Of a stretch of DNA of 64,000 nucleotides, positions 45,290-55,900 are shown in pieces. Source of the DNA: Hydnum rufescens UP504 (Eukaryota > Basidiomycota > Agaricomycetes > Cantharellales > Hydnaceae); contig MU128943.1 in the NCBI GenBank assembly GCA_014904985.1, forward strand, positions 3,978 through 67,977. Direction: 5' to 3'. The position numbers were made by a program, and so were the translations under genes. Position 1 is the stretch's first letter. Each line of letters opens with the position of its first letter. The notes beneath the pieces are model-generated. The model was not told the origin of the DNA, made no database searches, and saw only the letters and a program-made list of their open reading frames with translations.

Positions 45290-46460
45290 TGCAGACGGAG
45301 CTAGCCGGTGGCCATTCCCAAACAGCTGCGATACAGCAGCAGCGTTCTTCGCTGCCCTACGTGCCTTTTGGCTGCCTTTGCCGTTTCCCACTTCGCCTTT
45401 TTGGTCTCTGCCTTCGCTGGTTTTTCAGCCTCAGCCTGTTGCATTCTTTCTGCTTCCTTCTGGGCTCTCTGTTCATTGTCTTTCTAGGCATTTGCGCTCA
45501 GTTTCCCTTTGTTCCTCTTTTCCTCCCGCTCTTCCTTTCCCTGGTTGATGCGTTTGATGCAGGGGTCAGGAAGCAGCACTAGTGCGAGGTCTACTAGAGA
45601 GCGAAGCTGTGTGTTTTCCACGTTCACTCGAGCATATCGTCAACTATCTGTAACTTGCCTCGTTTACTTCCTTGTCAAAGTACTGGAAGCTGCGCCATGA
45701 ATCCAGATTTATACGAAAAACCGTAAAACCCCTCGGCGTCTATCACTGATGGTTTTTAACAAGGGAACTGGGGGTGCACGCTGTTCAAATATGGGTTTGA
45801 ATGCACTAAAAGAAGGCATCGGATGACTTTTGACTTGGCTTGGTCAGGTCCGAGGTGTCGATGTCATCTTCGAGACTTGCAAAGTATGGGTTGACGCAGT
45901 CGTGTTAATTGCCGACGCTTTTCTGAATTACTCACGAACTCGTTCGTCTTTTGGATGTATTTGAAGAACTGGACATTGTTGGAGTCACCCCCTCTCGTCT
46001 TTCTTGTCTGGATGATGGTTTGGGACCCTTGTGGTCTTGAACAATGTGAGGTAGTGATTTTGGTGCTTGGGACTGCAATTTTGATTTGATCTTGGGTGGC
46101 TACCTAAAACAGCATAATGGTCTTGGCCCTCCAATTCCGTGAACACTATTACATTATCTTTCATTCCTTTGCAGGAGCTCGGGAGTCTCTTCTTCAGCCG
46201 CCGACGCCGAGGTCGTCCTCTCCATCGAAAGTACTGGTGGGTTCGCTCTCCTCCAGTTGCCGTTGCTGCACCCTCAGCTTGTCGAAATCCTGCTCTGGAG
46301 TGCGCTTATGTATTGTTCGACCCGCGCGAGCAGACCAACGGTCCGTGACCGGTCCCAGTCATTCCCACGGTCAATGGCATGAACTGGCTGACTTTGTACT
46401 GTGTACAAGTCAGACCATCGAATCCTCCAGTCGTTAATGATTTTCGATCCCAAATCAGCC
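45290..46460 (-). pseudogene. degenerate zuotin-like (J-domain, ribosome-associated Hsp40) pseudogene
   Basis: On the minus strand, pieces of a zuotin homologue appear in the right order but in different frames. These are: RTIHKRTPEQDFDKLRVQQR (about 46310-46250); a J-domain start GQDHYAVLG then ATQDQIKIA (about 46110-46060) with the HPD loop in NHHPDKKDERG (about 46010-45980); FFKYIQKTNEF (about 45965-45935); EKRRQ and NPYFASLEDDIDTSDLTK (about 45920-45850); and a Lys/Glu/Ala-rich stretch AERMQQAEAEKPAKAETKKA (about 45465-45400). Stops and frameshifts separate them, and a block between 45600 and 45820 is missing. This order follows Zuo1. A functional zuotin presumably lies elsewhere. Confidence 0.6.
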
Positions 46461-46720
46461 ATTTTTGGAGGCCCAATTTAGCTTGATCCTCAATACCAGG
46501 GGTCTCACACCGGGCTGGTCTACAGAATTATTATTGAATACCAGGCAAGCAACATCGCACACACAACAGACACTACACAATTACAACACTAGAATCGCGA
46601 AAGCACTCGATGGCCTGAGAATCATTACCTGATCGAGGTGACAAGTTACATGGCGTGAGGAGTCTTTACAACTTCATGTTGGTTATCCCAAGTGCAATCT
46701 CTGCGCTGCGCAGGTGGAAT

Positions 46721-47853
46721 TCAAGCATAGTAAAACCCATGCGGCCGCGCATGCTGAAGCCGAAAATCAGCGATCATGACACAAATCAAAGGAAAATCAA
46801 AGGAAAGACCGGCCAACCTAGTTTCAAATCCTTCAGGGAATCGCTCCTCAAGAAGGACGGTGGAGCACGTGGCCACATCCCCGCCGAGGGCCTCGTAGAG
46901 GAGACTGGCATTACTAGCACCGAAGAATGTGTGGATGAGAGATAGAGAGAACACAGGATTGTCCCGCTTGGACTGTGCAATTCGCAGGGAAAAAAATCTT
47001 GAAAGGTCGCTGGGAGTTATCTGTCCCTTGGGATGGTCTTCGGTAGCAGGACCAGAAGCTGAGGCAAGCAATTTGTGAATGAGATCTCGGGCGGGAAGGG
47101 CTTGGTTGGGCTGGAAATAGGCGTCGTGACCTTGGAGGAATGGTGAGAATAAACATGGAATGGACAGTGAAGAGACAGAGTAAGCGTACGAATAAAACTC
47201 GCATCATGTTCCACTATGTTATGACCACAGAGGTCCCTACAATAAGTGGTGATTCAAAAACTGTGCTTTTCAACCGTACAAACAGTACGTACCCAAGATC
47301 AATGGTGTCACGGCCATACAAGCGAACTAGTGAATCCGTAGTGTTTCGGGTAAGAGAGGGAGAGAAGTTAAACGTGTCTTCGAGCGCGCTTCGCAATACT
47401 TTCATCGAGATGTTGCGTCCATCGTGGGGTAAGATTCCATGATTGGCCATGGCATCTGTGACGACCATGTCAATACGCATAGAGTGAGATAATTTCAAGG
47501 CCCACATACTGAGACCAGGACAAGGGGAACGAGAGTCATTCTTTTCATCAGGAGCGACGAATGCCGGCCAGATGCCTCGATAGCCTGGCTTGCCTTGCTT
47601 CACAACAGTTTCCTTGGCAAGAGGCGGGGTGAACATATTGATGAGGAAGAGGGAAACGTCCCACAAGCCAAGGGATAGGAAGGCGGCAAGACCGATGGGT
47701 GCTTTAAGGAGCCCCGAAATGATCAGTGGGGGGAGCTTAACGGCGGACCACACAACGATCTTGAAGGAACTAGAGAAAATAGGTATTAGGTGGGCCCACA
47801 CTTCGCAAAGAGAGGTATGACAGGATAAGCTTCTCGAACAGCGGGATGGTCAT
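46721..47853 (-). CDS. short-type heme-thiolate peroxygenase / chloroperoxidase family
   Basis: Five exons on the minus strand: 47853-47822, 47769-47510, 47455-47293, 47236-47190 and 47130-46721, giving 303 residues. The heme-ligand motif PCP is in RSPCPGLNAMANHGILPHDGRN and the acid-base region EHD in NIVEHDASFIRHDAYF. EHD rather than EGD marks the short subfamily of unspecific peroxygenases. A basic stretch FPEGFETR lies near the C-terminus. These enzymes use hydrogen peroxide to oxygenate or halogenate organic substrates. The N-terminus has a long hydrophobic region (residues about 12-60) instead of a classical cleaved signal peptide. Substrate is unknown. Confidence 0.87.
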
Positions 47854-48757
47854 GGTTGGGAGAGGAAGAGCACATCCTCTTCTGAGTTCGCCCTTCCTTT
47901 TAAAGGCGAGGACTGCTGATGATTTGCATCCGGATACCACGTTTTCGGAAATCCCTTTCCGACTATCCTAGATCCTCAGAGATACTCCTGATGCCTAGGG
48001 TCACGAGGTCCGGGACAACTCCCCGCTTCAAAGGAATATGTCTGGACATGGTTCAATTCTCTCCCCGGTGCTGTTGTCCTAGTATCATGGCGTACGAGCG
48101 AAGAGCGAAGGTACGCGAGGGTAAAACGTGGCATTACGTCAGTAATCGAGATTAGATATCGGTTTCCATTGGAAGGCCTATCTGATTTGGGCGACCTTTT
48201 TCTTGAATCTACATGAGGTGCTCCTCGCAGTCCTCTTAAGGATTTTCATATAGTAAGGGATGACCAAGTGTGCGGCCTTCCTATCCCGAATCTACGTCTC
48301 CTGTTCACCTACTCCCCTCCAAGGGGGACCATAATATCCCCAAGTTCGTTGAAGTTTACCGATACCTGAGCCCAAGGATCAGTATACTGATGCGATTGTC
48401 CTTCATGTCCTTGAGGAACCCGTGGAGCTAGGGTCAAGGGTCCAGTGCTTGTGAAATTGCTGCTACCAACCTTGTTTTCGGGCGAGAGTGTGAAATACCC
48501 GTGTCTTTCACACCCCCTCAGCGCGTCGGACCGTACTGGCCCCCTGGGCCGATCATTCTGGCTGAACTTGGGGAACATCATACCGCTCTGGTTAAAGTTT
48601 TTGGAATGAGTGCACCCCGGGGCCCGGGGACACCATTTAATCATTAGACCGACGCTGCCATTAATATTGTGAAGACCTGGGGAAAATACGCGTACAAAGG
48701 AACGTGTACATATACAGTGCTCCCTTCTTTGGGAGACATCTTCGAGACCATGACCAT
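47854..48757. other. intergenic region between PSD and the peroxygenase, no gene seen
   Basis: About 900 bp without a supported frame; an open minus-strand frame at 48309-48761 has no recognisable content. It should hold the peroxygenase promoter and the PSD 3' end. A CTTTTAAAGG stretch at about 47896 could be a TATA-like element. Confidence 0.45.
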
Positions 48758-50379
48758 TCACACAGAGACCAACCCAATATGCTCCCCAACCTTCACCATG
48801 GTTTCGACTGACTTCTCACTAGCACTCAAGAGGTCAGAATCCCAGGTCACACCCGCCTCCTGAGGAAACAAAAGGATGACAGTTGAACCACCATATTGGA
48901 ACCATCCAAGATCATCTCCCTTCTTCACTTCCGATCCGCTGGCGTTCGTCCAATCGACAGACCCTACAAGAAGCGCACCGATAGCCACGATACCGATGGG
49001 AGTCTGCTTAGTGGGTAGAATGTTTGATTGTAAAACAGTAATATCACGTCGGTTCGCTGTGAACTGCACGCATCACCCAGTGAACATTAATAGGGGCATT
49101 GAAAAAACCGCATGAATGGACTTTCCACATCAAAATTTTCGTTCACTACCGTAGGGTTGACGGTATAATACTGGCCATCCACCTTCTTTGTCTCGCCCAG
49201 CACGCCATCGGCAGGCGAGTGGAAACGGTGGTAGTCCTGATCAAATGTCGAAAGATTGAAGAATGCTAATGATCAAGTTGGAGAGCGAAAGTACCTGAGG
49301 TGCTAGCCTGAAGATGGCGATAGTCGGCTTGTCTCCAAACAACTCGATCAGTTGTTGGTCATGATCCAGAAGGGACGCGACGGAAAATTCACGGCCTTTC
49401 ACCCTAACCACAGGGAAAGGTGAAGTGTTAGTATATATGTGCACCATTCTATGCTACAGCTCGCACCAAAACTTCTTTGCATCATCGACGTCTCTGAAAA
49501 CCGTGAGTCGGCAATCAGCGACGCTGGTAATGACACTAGGGTTGCTTGGGGTGTCAATTGTGCGCGCCCCAGGTTTCAGACGCCGTGCAAAGAATTCGTT
49601 AAAGGTCTTATAGTCATGCAAATCTGGGATGGCCAACTCCTCCGTATCAATCTTGTAAGTCTTGATGAAGGACTCGATGTGGGGGACGACGATTTTTGGA
49701 TCCGCGCGATCGTATATCTTCCCTTCTGTTTAAGTACCCAGTGATCAGTGCCACGAGTATTCGAGTTTTGGAGATGTCGTACGCTTGATTGATTGCTGTT
49801 TCAACAGAGCCTAGAAAGAGACTGAGGTGAACCAGAACCAATGGAAAGCACTTGACCCCACCTCGACAGAGTGCCAACGAAGAAGTGCCGTTTGTTCCTT
49901 GCCATAAAATACCAGGTGCATTCCTACGCGAACGTAAAGGGGCATAGGCTCGAAGGATCTTGTTTGCGTGGCACGATCGGTGATCACAAAATTCCCGAAA
50001 TGCTCATCAGAGAAGAACCGCTCCCAGGTTAGTTTATCGAAGAAGCCCTTGAACCAAGAGTTCTTCACAGCGTGATGTCCCAGTGCAAGGGACGATGTTG
50101 TGACTATCGTTACCGTGGTCAAATAGGGAAGATTTCCAGAACAAACCAAAAGAACGGACGAGTAGAGTCCTCAACAGTGGATTCAACGATAGTCTATACC
50201 CAACGGTAAGAACTGATTGACGAGCTCAGCATCAAACCCCTGACCTGAAGACCCTGGGCTAGCTGATCATGGACTTGTTCAGGTGTAGTCATTTCAGATC
50301 CCAAAGCAGTAGAGGTCTTGGGTTGCTTTCTCTTATATACGCGGAAAAGGTTCGAAACGTTCTCAACGAACTGGGTCAT
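48758..50379 (-). CDS. phosphatidylserine decarboxylase (GGST type)
   Basis: Eight exons on the minus strand: 50379-50245, 50193-50143, 50062-49862, 49810-49783, 49725-49467, 49403-49295, 49236-49129 and 49063-48758, giving 398 residues. Conserved blocks: MPLYVRVGMHLVFYG, FNEFFARRLKPGAR, SVADCRLTVF, DYHRFHSPADG, and the autocleavage/pyruvoyl motif GGST in QYGGSTVILLF, instead of the mitochondrial LGST. It makes phosphatidylethanolamine from phosphatidylserine. It has no C2 domain or transit peptide, unlike long Psd2 enzymes. The boundaries of the 51-bp exon 2 and the intron ending at 49064 are the weakest parts. Its ATG lies only 33 bp from the NPL4 stop. Confidence 0.88.
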
Positions 50380-50412
50380 ACACCCGCAGATAGGACAATG
50401 TCACGTGTGACG

Positions 50413-52777
50413 TCACAGCGGCAATCCGCACACCTCGCAATCCGTCCGTGCCCCATGATTCTCAAAGGTACAGTGAGGGCAAATGGCCCCACTCCCAGAG
50501 CTACCACCGCCCTCGACCACGTCAAAGGAGTCAGGCGGGGCCTCAAAACCGTCATGATCAAACGCCGAGACAGGCGCAGTCGCAGGACGCGGAGGTTCTG
50601 CTGGACAGGGAAATTAGTTAGGAATGATAGAGCCTAAGCCTTGAGATTACCACGCACCACTCTCCTGGGCAATGGTCATGAGCGTTCGCCACCCATCACA
50701 ATCGAGGAGGGGATCGAGGACAGATGCATCTTCCAGGAGCGCCGGAGACCCAGATGTGCGAGCTATCAATTTCACTTCGTCCTAGAAAAAGATATAGCGA
50801 GCATTAAATTGAACGATACATGATCCCCACTAGACAACGAATGACCTCAGATAATATGCCCATATTCGGAAGAAAAGCGATGAGATGCCAATCATTCAGG
50901 AAGAGAGCGACACTCTTCCTCAACTCCCCTTGTTCTTTGGACGATCCGTTCGCGTTTGTGGACTTGCAAAGCTTCGATGCGCCTAACCGTCGGATCTCAC
51001 CAAATACAACGGCAGGGTCTTGTTGTTCTGTGAAGGGTCGATTCTCGACGGGGAAAGGTTTTGGTGTCCGAAATAACGGAGCGGGTACGGTAGGGAAACC
51101 ATGGGTCACCTTGTCATCAAGCGCGTCAAGATGAGACATTAAAAATGTAGAAAAACACTCACGTTGACCAGTAAGTACTCCACAGGGAAACAGGGTTTTG
51201 CACTCTGTTTGACTTGGATGCCATACTCATTTGTATAGGTGAAAAAGACGTCTGGAACATAACGACCTTCGCCCTCTGACTCCAATTTAATTCGGACTGT
51301 TCCTGGATCCACGGTGGGTTCGATCATGTCGGCATCTACCATGGCACATGCCTGCTCGCTGGCCATATAGCAAGCTAGGTCGATCCCTCCATCAGGGGTG
51401 CCACTCAACACAGCAGTGACCAAACGGCTTGAATAAATTCCCGTGGGGCTGGACTTCGTCCTCAGTGGGTGATTGAGCTGTTCGCGCGCAGCAAAACTGG
51501 CCTCAAGTGATGATATAAAGAACGAGGATTGGTGTCGCTTGCATAACGTCTTGGTTTTGTCCTCTGGGTTAGGCGTGAGATCGGTGAAGACGAGGCCAAC
51601 TACCTGAAGGCCTGCGGCGTGTGCCATCTGCACGACACGTTCCTCATCTTCCCAGGGCAAATCAAGGGAAAGACCATCGAGTTCACCTTCTTGTGGTGGC
51701 TCATGGATCGCCTCTACGACGGCCTTCACCCCCATAGGTACCTCTTCATAGGGCTTGTACCGACCTAGTAGCCACCCGAAACGTTGCCTTCCGGTTTGAC
51801 GCCAGCTGCCCAGGAACGAGTCGATGATACTGGGGGTCGCGATCTCCAAATGATCGGTTGAGCGGAATAATTGGCGAGAAAGTGTAATGGCACTGGGTTG
51901 ACAAGCGGTACATATACCAGCAGGGTATGGGGGATGAGAGCCACTGGGGCAAGGAATTCGGACTCGATAAGATAGTGGGCTGAGAGGCGGCAAGGCCGAG
52001 GAATACACCGCACCACTTCCATTAATACTTGCTTTAGATGGTGATGTCTGTTGGGGAGCGAGTTGACGTAAGTGCGCATGAAAGGACAGATGCTTGATCG
52101 CATGACTCGTTTGATACGTGGTATCATAGGGCTCCAATGGCATGCAGTAATCACACATTCCGTTGGCCCCGTGTTTGCAAAAGTTGGGTCACGATTCCTA
52201 GGGATTTTTCCATCGCGCTGTCTCCAGTATAGATCTACGGGATCCTCAACAACAGATTCCCACGATCGCTTCGCAAGGGCACCACTGGTTTCACCGCGGT
52301 CAGCATCAGCAGGGAGAAGAGTTCTTGCGGGAGCGACAGATGGGAAGGCCTCTCCCGTGGAAGTATCGTCCGATGCTTTGTACGTGACGAAAACTAAATC
52401 TGCATGCCTATGCTACTAGTCAATGCACTGAATTGTTGAGATCTTCGAGCCAAAACTTTACCTCAGACCGAGATTTGAGAGGGAACGACCAAAGAGGGTA
52501 TTCAGATAGGTTTCTCCTCCCCGGGGAACTTGTGAAACTGTTATCGTATTGGGATCTGCGCCGACAGTCGTCTCAAGAATCTAGACGGAAAACCAATAAA
52601 TAGCTGTTCGACAAAAGCACCGAAGATAGCGTGTACCTTCTTGAACAACATCGACGCATCATCATTTGGGTCGAGTTCAAAACGAAAGTTCCCATCCTTC
52701 GAGCGGACACGCACAAGCTAAGGAGGTCCATCATGAGGGAAAATGAGATCTCAATGTCAAGAAAACACTTAGACCAT
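50413..52777 (-). CDS. NPL4: NPL4, Cdc48/p97 ubiquitin-binding cofactor
   Basis: Seven exons on the minus strand: 52777-52775 (ATG alone), 52717-52637, 52580-52462, 52407-51163, 51109-50846, 50781-50658 and 50600-50413; about 674 residues if one missing base is allowed. Order: UBX-like N-terminus (LVRVRSKDGNFRFEL), zinc finger CKHGANGMCDYCMPLEPYD, MPN-type domain (GVKAVVEAIHEPPQ), NVTHGFPTVPAPLF, and a C-terminal NZF finger C-x2-C-x10-C-x2-C ending CEVCGLPL. With Ufd1 it delivers ubiquitinated proteins to Cdc48. A single-base deletion is apparent in the T run at 52179-52182 (four bases, five expected), just before CKHG. Reading through gives a nonsense frame and no intron can repair it, because the target frame has a stop directly upstream. 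Confidence 0.9.
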
Positions 52778-52903
52778 TGCACTCGTGGGGGTTGTCCTTA
52801 AGAGCTTCGAGAAAGTATAAGGACGCGTATACTACCAGTGCGTCAGCTTCAGTAATTTGCTTCCGAAAGCTACAAATACATAGCCACAACCACGAGCTTC
52901 CCA

Positions 52904-55900
52904 TCAATAAAAGGGCGTAAAATCACCAAAGGATGTCTCCTCATCCATTTCTCCACTCCTCCCCTCCAAAGCCTTCGTCGCACGCCTCAATTTTTTGATC
53001 ATCTGCAAACGGCGCCGCCAGTTCGTGACATACTCTTCCCGATGTGTATCACGCTCCGTCCAATGATAAACTTGTGCGAACAAGCTTGCGAGAAGACTCA
53101 CTTGTCGCACATACGCGGCAAGGTTTCGAGAGCTGAGGAGCTTGAATTCACCAACTGGGCCGAATTCGGGCATCCCAGGCGCTCGTTGCAGCATGAGCTT
53201 GAAGAATTCGTTCTCGTGAGACGAATTAGAGTATGCAGCGATAGTCCCCGCCGAATGTGGCTCGATAACAATGTTAACCAGTTGGAAGGCAGTACTGAGA
53301 GTGTCGAAACGATACGCGGTGCCAGAGTCATTCCAAACAATGCGCACCCAATCGTTCCCAATGTGCCTCTTCTTGAACATCCTTTCGGGATCATGTGGCA
53401 CGTTAGGCATCATCGTCGCGGCATGGTATACGACTTGGGCGATACCGTCCCAGCACGCATATGCGAATTCACCATCCAGCCCACTATCAGACGTGTCCAG
53501 GCCTGCAGTATAGACATCTCTCTGATTTTTGAGTTGAACAAGTCTTCCCAGACCATGGAGGAATCGGGTGTACGCCGGAGAGCCATGTTGGTTACCCAAT
53601 ATGTCGGCTTCCCTCGTTTGCCCTGGGGCTGCGTACATGATGCCGACTTTATGCAGATCGACTACAGGAACGAGATCTAGCACGCGGATCGTTCGAGCGA
53701 GATCCTCATCATTAGCAAGCAGAGATGGTGGAAATGAACTAGCACTAGAGGTAGGGTATTGAGATAGTTGTAATGGCAAAAAGCCAGGATCCATTTCAAG
53801 GTCGTCTTGTGGGATCATGGACGCCTGGGCAAGTTGAGCATTCTCGGGCAGGGAAGGAACCGGAGCTGCCGCAAGTGGGAAGGAGAAGTCTAATGGGGAT
53901 TGTTCCTGTTGCCCAACATTCCACCGGGTTAAAATGTTATTGAAACAAGGTATCTAAGAATGAACGACCCACCAGCGCCTCGCTTGCAAATTCGGGTCCA
54001 GGTGGGGCTAAATCATTTGTAGGACGTATTGGTGTATCGCCAATAGTGTTCGAAATCAATTCCCGAAGGTCAATACCATCCAGCCGTTCTGCAGTTACAT
54101 CGTCTATGCGGGACGTAACGTGGACAATTCCAGAGGGTCGGCGAGAAGTGATGGAAATCCATCCAGGCCGAGGCAGATTCTCAACAGTAAGAAGCGAATT
54201 TCCCATCAGCCATGTTTTAGACGATTGATCAGAACTCGGTTGGGTGACGCTGGATGACCTCGGGGAACCATTACTGTATGTATATCGCGCCAGCCAGTCG
54301 AAGCAGACTTCAGTCATCTCAGTCATGATCGCATTTCCGTCGTTCGCAATCAATAGATGACGGGCAATCGATCGAATATACCGCGGTCTTTCCGGACGTT
54401 TGATACCCAGAAACCAGATATAAATGACATAATAAGCCAAAACCAACACATGCTGAGATAAAGCAAAGGATTCGCCGCCGACCTGGGCTCCGCCAGAAGT
54501 GGACATGCTAATCTGAGCCGGTTGGTTATGTCGCTGAATATATCGCCCTGCTGCCGTAAAGATGAGATGGAACTCAGCTTCGCGAAGATTTGAATACAAG
54601 ATCGGGATGGTGCCAATAATAGCGAGGAGTTCTAGGATTTGTCGTGATATGGCGGGGTTGGAAATCACTTGCACCAGCTGATTAAGAATCTGGGGTAGGA
54701 ATTTGGCCATAGGACTTTGGAGTTCGTAGGAACAAATTGAGAGGGCTTGTAGGCATGGTTTTGCCACCGTGTGGTACCTATTCAGACCTTGGCAAAAGGC
54801 TTGGACCAAACTCTCCGACAGGATCCTTTCACGCGAGTCGAACGAATCACGGTAGCCAATAAGGATGGTGAGAGTCTGATAGGCAAGGCCATGAATGTCA
54901 GTGGATTTCAAATCCGCCGGGATTTGCGCCTTCGATCCAAGGCGATCATTAAAAATTGCACTACAAAGGACAGAGACCAGATTCCCAACGGTTTTTCGAG
55001 TGCGAGGCCCGCAAAAGAGATGCTTGTTCGAAAGTTGCAATGGGAGATGGCAGAGCGTATAGGATAAAATTTCCCAATCCGTCTCGTCGTGAAGAATGTC
55101 GGTAAGGATACAAACATACATAGAGACAGATAGCCATAGACTTTGAGTGATGCCGTCGTGCTCTGTCAGGTCTGCGGAATAAGTAGTCATCCCCTCACTA
55201 GGTCGTGAATCATCGGGAACCTCGAAAGGCAAGACATCAGGAAGTCCCCACAGAGGATCCAGAGGAGATCTTGGAGAAGATGATTCGCGAGGAGAACTGG
55301 GGAAACGCGACTTGCTTCGACTGGGAGTTTCAGACGGCTCGCGAGGATCCACCTCGGTCCCGCCACGCTGGGCAGTGGGCCTCTGACGCCTTGATTCACG
55401 CTCCACTTCATGACCCAGTGCCTGCCCAGAAACGTCTGGCTTTTCACTGCTTGCAAACCCGCGTTTTACCAAGGCCGCGAATGGATCCACAGCCATATCC
55501 ACGTTGTCTAACACATACAGTCGGTGGTCACGATCGGCACGCAATCGAACGGTCCATTGTAAGATCGCTAGACGAGCGCGGCGACACCGAGCTTGCTTAT
55601 GACCAAGGGGACGTTCCTCGCCATCCGGTAAATCCGTTGTTGCAGTAGTTGGGCCTAACAAAGAAAGAAGATTTTCGAACACGGTAATACATTTGGAAGA
55701 TGCAGGAGCCCGAGCAGCTTTAAACGGAGAATCGGAATCAAGGGAGTGTGGAGGGGAGAATGCCAAGCGACTGAAGGTGCGAATAAGCGTAATGACAGCA
55801 TTCATAGATTTACATCTCGTTTCGTGATCCAAGAATGGGTCGGGTGAGTCAACAGGACCAATACGGGGCAATAGGGAATGATTATGATCATCAGGAGTCG

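Noticed and set aside
48309..48761. A 150-residue open frame on the minus strand beside PSD
   Set aside because: It overlaps the PSD stop, has no recognisable motif, and has a composition typical of untranslated sequence.
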